Source: a virus
Virus record (IMG/VR): IMGVR_UViG_3300020183_000046
Location: 1-64,000 of that record
Reading direction: 5' to 3' (one strand)
Length of the DNA: 64,000 nt
The translations under genes and the position numbers were made by a program. A model generated the notes under the pieces. It ran no database searches. It was given only the letters and a program-made list of their open reading frames with translations, and had not been told where the DNA came from. Shown one piece after another: positions 7,997 through 17,834 of the stretch; the first letter of the stretch is position 1; every line of letters starts with the position of its first letter.

Positions 7997-9220
7997 TTAC
8001 TTCCAGTCCTTCTCTACCGTGAAATTGTTATAAGAAAATTCCAAACGATTCACCAACTTAATCATGTCCCCATCAAGGTGAAGTACATATCCTTCAGGAT
8101 TAGTTACCTGATAACCATTCGGAGTCTTAACAAAATATCTCACTGCCCCTAAACCTTCTACTCGGTTGAGCTCATCAATAACAATTTGTTTGTTATCTTG
8201 TATCTTTTTATATAGCGCAAGCATAGCGCGAAACTCATTCTCATGATCCTCAAGATATTTCAAACCAGCATACATTAAGGTTCTCTTTTCTGTTTTTGCT
8301 TTATCGGATTTGAGTCCATCTATAACCTTCATCATTTTAGTATGATAGAACTCACCCAAAGCCTTTAAAGTTTTTCTTGGATCAGATATAGATCTCTGCT
8401 TCTTCACTTCATCATTAAAAAATTGCTTGACGTAGGAAGCAACATGATATTTTTTATCACCAGTTGTTCCCATGTTTGCGACAAGAGCATTCAAAAAATC
8501 TTTGGTGATGGTACACATTCTATTAATGATCGTCACATTTTGTTCGAATGTTCTCAATTGAGATTGAGGAATTGCAGTGTCAACTAAAGGAGTATCATTA
8601 AAGAACTGAACAACTTCTGGTAGATCATTAGTCTGCGGAACATTTGCTCCAGCTCTTGCTTGCAAAGCAGATGGGTCCATGTACTGACCATCATAATGAG
8701 TATGAAATACAATACCCACCTTAGCTTGCATGATCTGTCTACCCAAAGGGTGATCATAAGGAACAGCATATGTGAGAGTGTTCATCCTAAATGTGACATA
8801 CCTCTCTTTATCAATTACCTCTACCTTCAATTTGTCTTCTGTGAAAAGAACATCACCCTGAACAATCCCTTTGATATTCATTCTGGGAAAATACTTGAAG
8901 CATGTCTTTAAGGTTTGCCCAAGACCACCAGATCCATACAACATATCAATTTCTTGTTCGTTGTATGCAATCTTTGGAGTTCCTACATTAAATGCAGATT
9001 TGTTTGCCACAAAAAAATCATTAGATTCTGGATCGTATCCACAGACTATAGATGGAGATCCATCCCATTTTGTCTGCATATAACCAGATCCTTTTTTCTC
9101 TCCCATCATTTTGATGAGTTCGCGCATGAACCTAACTGCGGCATGACATCCTTCTACGCCATAGTTAAGCATTTCATCTTCAAGGTGTTCTAGGTGAGTA
9201 AGGTGAACTACGTTTGCCAT
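7997..9220 (-). CDS. Ligase-like covalent nucleotidyltransferase
   Basis: From the ATG at 9220 this is 407 residues. I see the motif order of the DNA/RNA ligase nucleotidyltransferase fold: QTKWDGS as motif I (K51, D53, G54), GIVQGDVLF as a motif III candidate near residue 120, YVTFRMNTLTYAVP as IIIa, KVGIVFHTHYDG as IV, and GYVLHLDGDMIKLV as V near the C-terminus. Families of this kind in cyanophages are usually annotated as a domain of unknown function. Ligation, or another use of a nucleotide-lysine adduct, is inference. The start at 9220 has GGAG 8 bases upstream; an in-frame ATG at 9235 is less likely. Confidence 0.72.
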   Translation of the reverse strand: MANVVHLTHLEHLEDEMLNYGVEGCHAAVRFMRELIKMMGEKKGSGYMQTKWDGSPSIVCGYDPESNDFFVANKSAFNVGTPKIAYNEQEIDMLYGSGGLGQTLKTCFKYFPRMNIKGIVQGDVLFTEDKLKVEVIDKERYVTFRMNTLTYAVPYDHPLGRQIMQAKVGIVFHTHYDGQYMDPSALQARAGANVPQTNDLPEVVQFFNDTPLVDTAIPQSQLRTFEQNVTIINRMCTITKDFLNALVANMGTTGDKKYHVASYVKQFFNDEVKKQRSISDPRKTLKALGEFYHTKMMKVIDGLKSDKAKTEKRTLMYAGLKYLEDHENEFRAMLALYKKIQDNKQIVIDELNRVEGLGAVRYFVKTPNGYQVTNPEGYVLHLDGDMIKLVNRLEFSYNNFTVEKDWK

Positions 9221-10410
9221 CAGATCATCTCCCACTCCGAACGACCAGCTTTAGGATAGATAAAGATTCTAGTCCCAGGAACTCCAAAGTCAGAGCGATC
9301 TCCTTTACGTGCCATGAACACTGGTCTTGCCTCACCACTAAGAAGTTCGTTCATTTCATTTTGACTATCAGTGTGGATACTTCCTTCAACTTTCAAAACC
9401 TTTTGATCGTTACCAGAAAGGCTAGTTGGTTGACCCTGAATAATTAACTGAACTGAGTCGGAATTGTATGACCCTCTTCTATACAAAGGACCATAAACTG
9501 CTTCCACCTTCAAAGTATTATCATCTATCTCTCTTCCAATATTTGTTCCAGGAGGAGCACCATTTGGATATCTAGTCTTTAGATCATTAACAAAGTCTAA
9601 AACTTCTTGGTTGTTCCTATATCCAGATAAACCACCCCACTGTTGGAAATCTTTTGGTTTGCTTCCTTCCTTCAACGAAGTAAATCCAGTGATTCTCAAG
9701 TCAGTATTATTCTTGTAGTATAGGAATACAATATCTGCTTTTGGATCAGACGAAGCTCCAGGTGCTCCCATGGCACCAACACAATTTGGAATTATGAGAC
9801 TTCCAACCTTAAGATCAAAGAGCATAGACTCCCCGTTCTTTCTTCTCTTTTCTCTCTCAGCACCAACCAACTCATTAAAGTTATCTAACCAATCAGCTTC
9901 AACTGTTTTACCTGGTTTTAATAGAGTGAGGTTTTCTGCTGCAGCAATAGATTCAAGGTGTCCCCATTTCATATTTCTAGAATTCATGGAGACTTCTCTT
10001 CCACCAAAATCTGTTGTCTTCGACAGAATTCCCATAGAATGTAATTGATAGTCTTCAGAGATAACAAATATTTTTGTACCGAATCCAGGATCAGTTTTCG
10101 ATCTAAAATAATTATTGAATCGATTTATAAACTTCCGTACATCTTTACCGTAATTTGCTGGGTAAATGCATTTGTAATCTTTAATGTCACACCCCAACAG
10201 TCTTTCTGCTTTTGTACCTTTTGCTAGGGTACGAGGACTTTTATAGGCGAGACCAATAAGCTTTACACTATCTCCTGCAGGAATGTTTTTGCCGTAGACC
10301 TTGACTTCTTTTTCCAAAACAAATCCAGCTCCATCAACAACGTACTCATGAAATCTGCGTAGATTCTGGAGTTGCCTCTTTTTAAACTGAGACCAAGAAA
10401 GTGCTGCCAT
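9220..10410 (-). CDS. Putative PD-(D/E)XK nuclease-like protein
   Basis: From the ATG at 10410 this is 396 residues. The centre holds a pattern like the restriction-endonuclease fold: an acidic residue in WGHLESIAA (about E153), SDPKADIVFLY (about D226), then GFTSLKEGSKPKDFQQWGG, where the SLK lysine (about K247) fits the xxK position. The DPKAD to SLKxG spacing is typical of phage endonuclease-like proteins. Activity is unproven. I chose this start because GGGGAG lies 10 bases upstream; the ATG at 10428 lacks such a site. Its stop shares one base with the next start. Confidence 0.68.
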   Translation of the reverse strand: MAALSWSQFKKRQLQNLRRFHEYVVDGAGFVLEKEVKVYGKNIPAGDSVKLIGLAYKSPRTLAKGTKAERLLGCDIKDYKCIYPANYGKDVRKFINRFNNYFRSKTDPGFGTKIFVISEDYQLHSMGILSKTTDFGGREVSMNSRNMKWGHLESIAAAENLTLLKPGKTVEADWLDNFNELVGAEREKRRKNGESMLFDLKVGSLIIPNCVGAMGAPGASSDPKADIVFLYYKNNTDLRITGFTSLKEGSKPKDFQQWGGLSGYRNNQEVLDFVNDLKTRYPNGAPPGTNIGREIDDNTLKVEAVYGPLYRRGSYNSDSVQLIIQGQPTSLSGNDQKVLKVEGSIHTDSQNEMNELLSGEARPVFMARKGDRSDFGVPGTRIFIYPKAGRSEWEMI

Positions 10411-10432
10411 ATAAAAAAATCTCCCCATCTAT

Positions 10433-11071
10433 TTAGAATCGTTTCCAAAAGCGTGGGGAGAGTAATCCTGCTTCACTTCCAACCTTATGTTTTTTCAAGG
10501 TTAGCACGATGTCTCCTGCTAGAGATATCCGAGTGTGCAGTCTGTCAACTGGCACAGTGTAGTGCTCTAGTGAACCAGGGAATATTAATAGATGTTCCGC
10601 TTTGGGTTCAATCACATAGTCTCGTGTGTTCAACCCGTTCTGCTGACCAGTGAAAGAGAATGCTGCACCAAACCACTGGTTAGGATTTTCTGTGTGAAAT
10701 ACAATTGGATCTCCAGTTGGTTGCACATAATATACAAAGCTAATATGAGCACAAGAGTGATAGTGCATCGGAAAGGATTGACCAGGTTCACAAATACCAA
10801 ACCAACTTTTTGTTACATTAACCTCAAAGGAATCAGTATCCATATCAAAGTGATTGAGATATTCTCTCGTCTTCCTACCAATCGCTTTGAAGAAATCATG
10901 CAATCTCTTATCTTGATGAACTAAAACCTTTCCAGTTAGCTCACCAGTTATCTTACCGCCATCAGTCTCAAACTTATGATCGTCATACGATTTATAAATG
11001 GCAGGCAAAAACCCTGGTAGGTCTGTTTCGTAGACTACCAGGGGAGCAAAGGTATGGAAATTATACGCCAT
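10433..11071 (-). CDS. 2-oxoglutarate/Fe(II) oxygenase (2OG-FeII_Oxy_5 type)
   Basis: From the ATG at 11071 this is 212 residues. FPMHYHSCAHISFVYYV supplies the paired histidines (about H103 and H105) and LLIFPGSLEHYTVPV the distal histidine (about H170). RISLAGD supplies the arginine (about R181). This matches the small phage and bacterial 2OG-Fe(II) oxygenases whose second motif reads PSWLxHxVxP. The substrate is unknown. The start overlaps the thioredoxin stop by 11 bases; a TTG at 11080 is an alternative. Confidence 0.8.
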   Translation of the reverse strand: MAYNFHTFAPLVVYETDLPGFLPAIYKSYDDHKFETDGGKITGELTGKVLVHQDKRLHDFFKAIGRKTREYLNHFDMDTDSFEVNVTKSWFGICEPGQSFPMHYHSCAHISFVYYVQPTGDPIVFHTENPNQWFGAAFSFTGQQNGLNTRDYVIEPKAEHLLIFPGSLEHYTVPVDRLHTRISLAGDIVLTLKKHKVGSEAGLLSPRFWKRF

Positions 11072-11354
11072 ACTTGTCAAACAACTTGCGGATGTTTTGT
11101 GTAATGCCCATGCCGCCAGTGTAAGTTTCTAGAAGTTCTGCATTCTCATCAACAACAATCAAAACGGGAGTGGCAGTTACACCATACTTCTTTGCAAGAT
11201 CCAAATTCTCTTGTGGAATAGGGACATCACTGAAGTCTTCGAGATAAACTTCTTCAATAACACTGGTACGATTATCTTTAAGTGCATTAAGATATCGCTT
11301 AACTAATCCACAAGGACCACAAGAGTCCTTGGTAAACATAATAAACTTATTCAT
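11061..11354 (-). CDS. Thioredoxin/glutaredoxin-like protein
   Basis: This 97-residue thioredoxin-fold protein has the redox motif CGPC near residue 12 (FTKDSCGPCGLVKRYL) and the cis-proline segment TATPVLIVV. In T4-like phages such proteins can supply electrons to ribonucleotide reductase, and nrdA is present in the window. It overlaps mazG by 4 bases. Confidence 0.88.
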   Translation of the reverse strand: MNKFIMFTKDSCGPCGLVKRYLNALKDNRTSVIEEVYLEDFSDVPIPQENLDLAKKYGVTATPVLIVVDENAELLETYTGGMGITQNIRKLFDKYGV

Positions 11355-11755
11355 CGATCATCGGAAGCACGGTTTTCAGAATAGTGAATATCAAACTGCC
11401 CGCCAGGATAACGCTTCTCAAGCTTCTTGACATTACGCTCTAAGACTTCATCAAATGAAATTCCAAGTGCTTGAGTTGCTTGTGCTACGTACCAAAGAAT
11501 ATCACCCAACTCAATAATGAGATGTTCTCGATTGTCGTCGTTCCAAGGCTTACCTTGGAAAACCATCTTCTTAACAATCTCAAGAAACTCACCGCCCTCA
11601 GCATTAATGCCAACGCCAGCAGTAAGCAGTCGTTCAATATTGGCACCTTTAGCATCAAGCTCAACAAGGCGATCAGCAAGGTAAACAAAATCTTTAGAAG
11701 CGTCACTGGTGACTTCATCTACAAAATGTTCATAACGCTTGAAATCGATGCTCAT
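11351..11755 (-). CDS. mazG: MazG-like nucleotide pyrophosphohydrolase
   Basis: This 134-residue all-helical protein has the MazG metal-binding pattern: GGEFLEIVKKM in one helix and ELGDILWYVAQATQALG in the next, the E...ExxD arrangement. MazG enzymes hydrolyse nucleoside triphosphates to monophosphates. Cyanophages commonly carry one, and roles in nucleotide recycling or altering ppGpp have been proposed. It overlaps gp41 by 4 bases and the thioredoxin by 4 bases. Confidence 0.88.
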   Translation of the reverse strand: MSIDFKRYEHFVDEVTSDASKDFVYLADRLVELDAKGANIERLLTAGVGINAEGGEFLEIVKKMVFQGKPWNDDNREHLIIELGDILWYVAQATQALGISFDEVLERNVKKLEKRYPGGQFDIHYSENRASDDR

Positions 11756-13125
11756 ACTTTAAATCCTGAAAATTTTTGTAAAATATCACTGGGGTTGATC
11801 TCTTCATCAAAGTCTTGCCCAGAATCAACAAGGTTTTTTTGTGCTGACTGTTCACAATCATACAGCCTCATCTTCGCTCTGTCAATACCTACGACAAACC
11901 TTTTGTTAATGGTGGGATCGTTATATCTATTCTTCAATTGTTTGATCATAATCTGTCCAACCTGTTCCAGGTCTTCCGTACTAATAAGAGCAAACATAAG
12001 ATCGGCAGTAGCAGGAAGCCCAAAGGATTCAGAAGTATCAGTAAGTTCAACATCAGAGCTACCATAACCAGAGCGAGTAGTTTGGGTGGCTGATACGATG
12101 GGAACGTTGAACTCCACGGCGAGTCCTCTAAGTTCTTCTGCGATAGCTTTGACAAATGTGTAGGAGTTGACCAGAGAACCCTTAAAACGCTGGGAAGAGC
12201 AAATATTAAGGTAATCAATAAAGATAATATCTGGTCGGAAATCTTTCTTGAGAGCAAGATCATTAAGAAGAGCACGGAAATGACCAACGTGTGCTGATGC
12301 AGTAGGATACTCTTTAACAATTAACTTACCTTGAGTTTTCTTAGCAAGACTATTTACCTTGTTTTCAAACATCATCTTAGGCAATTGTGCCAGTTCTTGA
12401 ATGTTAACGTTTAGAAGGTTGGCATCAATACGTTCTGCAATCTTCTCTTCAGACATCTCCAAGGTAACATAAAGAACGTTCTTATTTTGCAGAAGAGTTG
12501 CAGCTGCCATGTGACACATGAACAGAGATTTACCTACACCTGTACCAGCAAGAGCGATATTAAGAGTCTTGTTTGGAATACCTCCCTTTGTGATCTTGTT
12601 TAGCATCTCAATATCAAAGGGGATCTTACTCTCTACCCTGTGGTAGCTTTCATAGCGTTCACTATAATCTTCGATGTAGTCATGACCAATATGATTATCG
12701 AAAGATACTCCCAGCGCGTCACTAAGAATACTAGGAATAGCATCGGGAGTCTTGTTATCATCCTTGCCATCTGCAATTCGGATAGACTCCATGAGCGCAA
12801 GGTAAATTGCCCTCTCTTTACACCACTTCTCCGTGGTGTCGAGCGCCCATTCAAGTTCCGATTTCTCATCATCAATACCTTGTATATACTCAACAATCTT
12901 TTTGTGCTGATCGTCAGAAATATTATCAAGGTGTCCAGCTTCAATCTCCATAGCTTCCTTAGATGGAATGGAGTTGTACTTGGAAAAATAATCAAAGATC
13001 ATCTGGAAGATAGATCTATCCTCCATGCTTGAAAAATATTCTGGCTTGACAAATGGTAGAGTCTTTCTTAAATACTCCTCATCATTCAGAAGATTCTTTA
13101 ATACCAGATTCTCTACTGTACTCAT
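11752..13125 (-). CDS. 41: Replicative DNA helicase, T4 gp41-like
   Basis: This DnaB-family hexameric helicase unwinds the fork and works with the gp61 primase. From the ATG at 13125 it is 457 residues, like T4 gp41. ALAGTGVGKSLFMCHMA is the Walker A motif near residue 190, followed by VLYVTLEMSEEKIAERID and the Walker B region DIIFIDYLN. SATQTTRSG is the sensor/H4 motif. In-frame starts at 13128 and 13140 exist, and the choice among them is not firm. It overlaps the upstream gene by about 44 bases. Confidence 0.94.
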   Translation of the reverse strand: MSTVENLVLKNLLNDEEYLRKTLPFVKPEYFSSMEDRSIFQMIFDYFSKYNSIPSKEAMEIEAGHLDNISDDQHKKIVEYIQGIDDEKSELEWALDTTEKWCKERAIYLALMESIRIADGKDDNKTPDAIPSILSDALGVSFDNHIGHDYIEDYSERYESYHRVESKIPFDIEMLNKITKGGIPNKTLNIALAGTGVGKSLFMCHMAAATLLQNKNVLYVTLEMSEEKIAERIDANLLNVNIQELAQLPKMMFENKVNSLAKKTQGKLIVKEYPTASAHVGHFRALLNDLALKKDFRPDIIFIDYLNICSSQRFKGSLVNSYTFVKAIAEELRGLAVEFNVPIVSATQTTRSGYGSSDVELTDTSESFGLPATADLMFALISTEDLEQVGQIMIKQLKNRYNDPTINKRFVVGIDRAKMRLYDCEQSAQKNLVDSGQDFDEEINPSDILQKFSGFKV

Positions 13126-13663
13126 CATGCGTAACCACAAAAGTAAACATCAAAGTAAATCTCTCCTCCTTAGACGTATTGATTGGAGAAGATGTATCCA
13201 CGTAGGAAGGATAGATTACAAGATCTCCTTCCTTCACCCACAGTCCCTTTACAGAATCAAACTCATTTGTAATGGTTTCTGGTTTCACACAGTTTAGCAC
13301 ATTATAAGCTGGATGGTAGTAGACATCTGCATGATGTTTGGATTCGTCATATTTCAAATAGTGTACAGCACTGTAGTGCCCTGGAAGGTAGGTGTCCCTA
13401 GGAAGAGACTCTCCTGATTTTAGCACAACCAGGGCGGCAGATGTGATGGTGATAGATCCGATTGGATAGACCTCATCTCGGAATTCATCCAGAGTCTCCA
13501 CATAGATTCCAAGAAGTTCTTGGATGTAATCATCGTAGTAAATGAATGGAGAGGGAACTTGAAATTTATTGGACTGATAGAACCCTAAAATGTTTTGCTT
13601 TACTTCTTCAGTTAGATCTATGTGATACTTTCTAAATGGTGCAGAAAACAAATCAGACTTCAT
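13082..13663 (-). CDS. Oxygenase-like protein with a degenerate iron site
   Basis: This 193-residue protein has the outline of the small 2OG-Fe(II) oxygenases: [18 protein letters not shown], then [19 protein letters not shown], then [10 protein letters not shown]. The position where that family normally has a distal histidine after the PSW/Y segment reads VDTS, so one iron ligand seems to be lost. It may be catalytically inactive or use a different ligand. It lies between uvsX and gp41 and overlaps both. Confidence 0.65.
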   Translation of the reverse strand: MKSDLFSAPFRKYHIDLTEEVKQNILGFYQSNKFQVPSPFIYYDDYIQELLGIYVETLDEFRDEVYPIGSITITSAALVVLKSGESLPRDTYLPGHYSAVHYLKYDESKHHADVYYHPAYNVLNCVKPETITNEFDSVKGLWVKEGDLVIYPSYVDTSSPINTSKEERFTLMFTFVVTHDEYSRESGIKESSE

Positions 13664-14676
13664 GATTCAGTTCCATATTTAAACTCTTGCCCTGCTGCCC
13701 AATCAAGCTTCTCCATCACTTCTTCGGTGAAGTATTTTTCGGGATCAGCAAGAATAGCAGAAGGATAAACGGAAGATTCCCCAACAACGACCCTATTGCC
13801 TTTGCGTTCGAATACTCCGTACTTCTCACCCAATTCCAGTAGTCCGTAATAGCGATCCAGTCCCCTTGCATCATAGTACAACCTTGTTTCTACCTTTGCA
13901 TTCTCTTTCGTCAGACGAGACTTTGCAGTAGTTGCCTTAATGATATTACCGATGACTTCTTTACCATCTTTCTCCTTTGACTTGCTGAGATAGATGATAG
14001 TGCTAGCTGCATACTTCAGACCACTTCCACCACCCATTTCTTTGGTGGGAACATAAGCACCAACAACATCATAGGTGTGGTTAGTTACCAGCATAGGAAC
14101 TCCCGCTTTACCAAGCTTGAGAGTAAGGATCCTAAAGATTGCTTTTACCACTTGAGCACGGGTCATATCTCTGGTATCTTTTCCAGCAGCAGAGTCTTCC
14201 ATCTCTTTACTAGTGGAAAGCATACCAAGACTATCAAGTACAAACATCATGGGTTTGCGATCTTCTTTCTTTTGCTCAAGATACTTATCTAGGATCTTGA
14301 TAGCTTGTGTACGAAACTCCTGCACTGTAGTAACAGGAACCAGAATCATTCGATCTCCATCAATACCACGCGAGAGAATCATCTCTTTGCTGATGGCAGA
14401 TTCAGATTCAAAATAAACTACTCCAGCGTCAGGGTTCGCCGCCAGGTAGTGCTGTACCACCCCGAGGCAGAAAAAGGTTTTACCAGTAGACGACTCACCC
14501 GCGATGGCTGTGATCTTGTTTGATGGTACACCACCGAAGATAGAGCCGCTAACCAGAGCGTTAAAAATATAAGAACCGCTATCAATAAACGATTCGATGT
14601 CACCGATACCTCCTTCGCTAATGAGTCCCGCATATTCATTACCGATGTCTTTGACTACTTCTTGCAAAAAATTCAT
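13660..14676 (-). CDS. uvsX: RecA-like recombinase UvsX
   Basis: UvsX pairs and exchanges DNA strands in phage recombination and recombination-dependent replication. This 338-residue protein has Walker [11 protein letters not shown] near residue 60, [13 protein letters not shown], Walker [11 protein letters not shown], and the TNHTYDVVG segment of RecA-type loop L1. The size is close to T4 UvsX. It overlaps gp43 upstream and the oxygenase-like gene downstream, each by 4 bases. UvsY and UvsW are also in the window. Confidence 0.95.
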   Translation of the reverse strand: MNFLQEVVKDIGNEYAGLISEGGIGDIESFIDSGSYIFNALVSGSIFGGVPSNKITAIAGESSTGKTFFCLGVVQHYLAANPDAGVVYFESESAISKEMILSRGIDGDRMILVPVTTVQEFRTQAIKILDKYLEQKKEDRKPMMFVLDSLGMLSTSKEMEDSAAGKDTRDMTRAQVVKAIFRILTLKLGKAGVPMLVTNHTYDVVGAYVPTKEMGGGSGLKYAASTIIYLSKSKEKDGKEVIGNIIKATTAKSRLTKENAKVETRLYYDARGLDRYYGLLELGEKYGVFERKGNRVVVGESSVYPSAILADPEKYFTEEVMEKLDWAAGQEFKYGTES

Positions 14677-17174
14677 GAGAATAAAAATTCAAGGTTAGTT
14701 ACTTTTTCCGTCTTCCATCCTATCACGTCTAGGATGATTTGTAAAGGATCGACAAATGCTTTTTGGAATTGAGCATCACGATCTATGCTATTCTCCAGCT
14801 CAAGTTCTGTGGGGAACGTATTGAGAAAAGAGATAACATTTTCATTAATTTTATTTGGGCGGCGAAGATAAAGAAACTTAATCTTTTCACCTTCCTGAAT
14901 TAATGGATACTTATACTCTAGGTTTTTTTGAGCAACATAAAAATTGTATAGCAGCGTGCCACGAACATGTATAGGGGTTCCCTTTGTATACACTGTTCCG
15001 TGCGATTTGAACTTACTGAGCCCATTTACAGACCTCGGAAATGCGATATCTTCGGGTGGTAATGAGTTGAATTCATCCCTAAAGTTATCTATGAATTCAA
15101 TCAAGTCATCTTCAGTTTTCGACATAATAATTGTCAGGGCTTCCTTAATTGCCTGACGGCAAGGAGCAGGTGTTGAAGACTTTACTGCTTCGATTCCCAT
15201 CATCTTGAGCTTGGGTTCTTTATAGCGAACACCCTCACTATCCCAGACGTTTAGGATATAACGTTTTTTGGCAGTCCAGATTCCACTAGAAGCGATGTTC
15301 TCTCGCTTCATCATCATCTTCTGCTCATATGCATTTACATATCTCGCAAGGGTCGAATAAGAATCTTCAATATATTTTTCAAGTTCCATTTGACACACCT
15401 TGTCAAGGAACCCCACGATGCTCTCATCATCTTTCTCTCTTCCTTCGTATACACGTTCAACCAGAGGACCCAGATTAAGGTAGATTGAATCAGTATCAGA
15501 AGCAATAACATAGTCAACTCCATCAGTTTTGAGAATCTTGTTTAGGTAGGCATTCATCTTGTTCTCAATCCAGCGGATAGATACCTGACCAGAAAGAGTG
15601 ATTGCCTCAGCATTTGCTAGATTGTAATAACGGAAGTATTGATTTCCGATGGCACCATAGGCAGAGTTAAGCTGGATCTTCCTTGCCATCTGAATGTTGT
15701 TGTATTTACTAATTGCTTTGGTCAATTCCTGAGATGGATTCTTTTCATACTCTTGCTTTGCCATAAGCATTAGCTTTTTAGACTGGACACGTTCATCGTA
15801 GATCTTCTGCATCATCTCTGGCAGAAAACCATGAATGTCTTTGCGATACTGAGATCCATTTGCACAGAGACAATATTTTGGATCGGGTTGAATCTCTTGG
15901 TTTAGGATCCTTTCAACAGTCGCAGTGGGATGTCGCCTTTCGGTAAGTGTCTCTGGCGAGATGTTGTACTGCATAATAAGATGGGGATACAGGCTATTAA
16001 GGTCAAAACTAACCACCCAATCATAACGCCCAGGAATCGGTTCTTTGACATATGCTCCAGCGTACTTTTCGCTTTTATCGCTACGTTTAGAGGGAGGAAC
16101 AACAATATTCTTATCGCGAAGAAAGTTGTAGATTAAGGTATCCCACATGCGTACCTGGAAGTACACATCTTTCATGTTTACCTTAGCGTCATATGCAAGA
16201 GCAATAGCAAGTTCAACGAGTTTCATTTTTTCTTCAAGGCGAAGAACAAGCTCCACGTCCTTGATGTTGTAGTCGATGAACTTTTGCCAGTTACGAGTAT
16301 AGAACTCCTTGAAGTTCTCAAACTCACTGTGGTCCAATTTGTTCTGTCCCAATTCTACATAGGCTATATGATCCAATCTATACGATTCTTGGTTCGTATA
16401 TGTGAACTTTTTATACAAATCAAGGTAATCCAAAACATTAACACCATAGATGTTGTAAATGATTTGCTTCCTTCCTTTGATTTCCATCTCCTCTCGGTGA
16501 ACAATTCCCCAAGGGGAGATCTGCTTCATTTCCTTTTCCCCAAACAGACGTTCCAAACGTCCACAAATGTACGGGATATCATACAGCTCCACATTCCATC
16601 CCGTGAGCACATCTGGAAATGCAGTTGACCAATAAGATAAGAAAGAACGGAGCAGATGTTCTTCACCGTCACACAGAATATATTCAACATCCTTGCGATC
16701 TGTCTGATAGGGTTTCGTACCCCATACCTTAATCTTCTTGGAGGTATAGTCCTGGACTGTAATCGATAGAAGCGGTTCAGCGCACTCTTGCACGTTAGGA
16801 AAACCATTTTCACATGCAACTTCAATATCAAGCGACGTAATCTTAAGAGCCTTAAGATTATAATCAACTTCTCCTGGGTACTCCTCTGAGACAAATTGAT
16901 ATAAGAAACGGTCATATCCATGGACTTCAAAACCCTGTACTTCCCGATACCTATCTATGAACTGACGAGCTTCACGAACGGATTCGAACTTGATAGGCTT
17001 GGCGTAGCGACCATCCAAGGTCTTGTGCTTGGTCTGCTTATCAGTAACAACAAAAAGAGTCGGAGAGAACTTCATCTTCCTTTGGATACGCTCAAGCAAC
17101 CCGCCAGGTCCCTCTTCATATCCAAGGTAGAGAAGGTCATCTCCGACCAATTGAACGTTTGTGTAAAAACTCAT
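14673..17174 (-). CDS. 43: Family B DNA polymerase, T4 gp43-like
   Basis: This 833-residue protein is the replicative polymerase with 3'-5' proofreading. [11 protein letters not shown] (near residue 112) is the Exo I motif. [20 protein letters not shown] (near 390) is polymerase motif [20 protein letters not shown] is motif B and [10 protein letters not shown] (near 560) is motif C. The C-terminal NLEFLFS is compatible with a sliding-clamp-binding tail. It heads the uvsX-gp41 run and probably depends on the consensus promoter at 18192-18220. Confidence 0.97.
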   Translation of the reverse strand: MSFYTNVQLVGDDLLYLGYEEGPGGLLERIQRKMKFSPTLFVVTDKQTKHKTLDGRYAKPIKFESVREARQFIDRYREVQGFEVHGYDRFLYQFVSEEYPGEVDYNLKALKITSLDIEVACENGFPNVQECAEPLLSITVQDYTSKKIKVWGTKPYQTDRKDVEYILCDGEEHLLRSFLSYWSTAFPDVLTGWNVELYDIPYICGRLERLFGEKEMKQISPWGIVHREEMEIKGRKQIIYNIYGVNVLDYLDLYKKFTYTNQESYRLDHIAYVELGQNKLDHSEFENFKEFYTRNWQKFIDYNIKDVELVLRLEEKMKLVELAIALAYDAKVNMKDVYFQVRMWDTLIYNFLRDKNIVVPPSKRSDKSEKYAGAYVKEPIPGRYDWVVSFDLNSLYPHLIMQYNISPETLTERRHPTATVERILNQEIQPDPKYCLCANGSQYRKDIHGFLPEMMQKIYDERVQSKKLMLMAKQEYEKNPSQELTKAISKYNNIQMARKIQLNSAYGAIGNQYFRYYNLANAEAITLSGQVSIRWIENKMNAYLNKILKTDGVDYVIASDTDSIYLNLGPLVERVYEGREKDDESIVGFLDKVCQMELEKYIEDSYSTLARYVNAYEQKMMMKRENIASSGIWTAKKRYILNVWDSEGVRYKEPKLKMMGIEAVKSSTPAPCRQAIKEALTIIMSKTEDDLIEFIDNFRDEFNSLPPEDIAFPRSVNGLSKFKSHGTVYTKGTPIHVRGTLLYNFYVAQKNLEYKYPLIQEGEKIKFLYLRRPNKINENVISFLNTFPTELELENSIDRDAQFQKAFVDPLQIILDVIGWKTEKVTNLEFLFS

Positions 17175-17377
17175 TTAGTCACTTGCTCATACTTCAAGCG
17201 GATCTCCTCCGCTGGTTCTACTATTGTAGCAAGTGTTTCGGAATAAAGCAAGATCTCGTCATCATTTGACCAGATTGGCCAAGGAGCTAGAGTGCCGTCA
17301 TCTCGAACCATATATGGTTGGGAGAGATGGCAAGCTGGTTCCTCATCCAGTTGCTCCACCTTGGAGATCAGGGTCAT
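17171..17377 (-). CDS. Short Sm-like family member, 68 residues
   Basis: From the ATG at 17377 this protein contains QPYMVRDDGTLAPWPIWSND and TLATIVEPAEEIRLKY. That corresponds to the second half of the two neighbouring paralogues, so it looks like a shortened copy. The start is uncertain because the frame is open further upstream, inside the 163-residue gene, and there is only a weak ribosome-binding site. It overlaps that gene by 35 bases and gp43 by 4 bases. Confidence 0.62.
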   Translation of the reverse strand: MTLISKVEQLDEEPACHLSQPYMVRDDGTLAPWPIWSNDDEILLYSETLATIVEPAEEIRLKYEQVTK

Positions 17378-17834
17378 TCCCGTTCTCAGAATCACTAACA
17401 TCGTTTTCATTTTCTTCATCCTCTCGTAAGATTTTTTCAGCTTCTTCAAAAATAGATTCCATATCCAATTCATTAAGACCCTTACCTGCAAGCATAGCTT
17501 CATGCTTCTTGAAGTTTTCTTCGTAGGTATCCTCTTTGATTGCAGAAATATATTGCTCTGCAATTGTATCCAAAGGATCATATGCAGTTAGCACATGATG
17601 ACCAGGAAGGAAAAAGTCTCTCTCTTTACTCAGAGGAGCCCAGGGGAACCAGTGCAATTGATATCCCTTTTCTCTATTAAAGATAATACCACCGTCTACA
17701 TCAGAAACAATATCTAGACGAAATGGTTTGTGTAAATGAAAACCGATCGGATCATTACTTTCAGGAGAACAGATCTCCTTTACTTCACTAATGATTTCTT
17801 CACCAGATTTCAACAACAAAAGCTTTACGCTCAT
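17343..17834 (-). CDS. Sm-like fold hypothetical protein, 163 residues
   Basis: This protein starts SVKLLLLKSGEEIISEVKEI, a strand-turn-strand typical of a small SH3/Sm-like barrel. It continues to LHWFPWAPLSKERDFFLP and HHVLTAYDPLDTIAEQY. An acidic, probably disordered tail follows from residue about 125. The core is shared with its upstream and downstream neighbours and with 32858-33241. The function is unknown; RNA or nucleoprotein binding would be a guess from the fold. Confidence 0.82.
   Translation of the reverse strand: MSVKLLLLKSGEEIISEVKEICSPESNDPIGFHLHKPFRLDIVSDVDGGIIFNREKGYQLHWFPWAPLSKERDFFLPGHHVLTAYDPLDTIAEQYISAIKEDTYEENFKKHEAMLAGKGLNELDMESIFEEAEKILREDEENENDVSDSENGNDPDLQGGATG

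Noticed and set aside
11052-11085. TTGACA followed by TATAAT upstream of 11071
   Set aside because: The spacing is only 9 bases, and the sequence lies inside coding overlap, so it cannot be a sigma70 promoter.
17378-17581. N-terminal extension of the 68-residue Sm-like gene
   Set aside because: The extra residues are the wrong-frame shadow of the 163-residue gene, rich in Lys, Leu and Arg.
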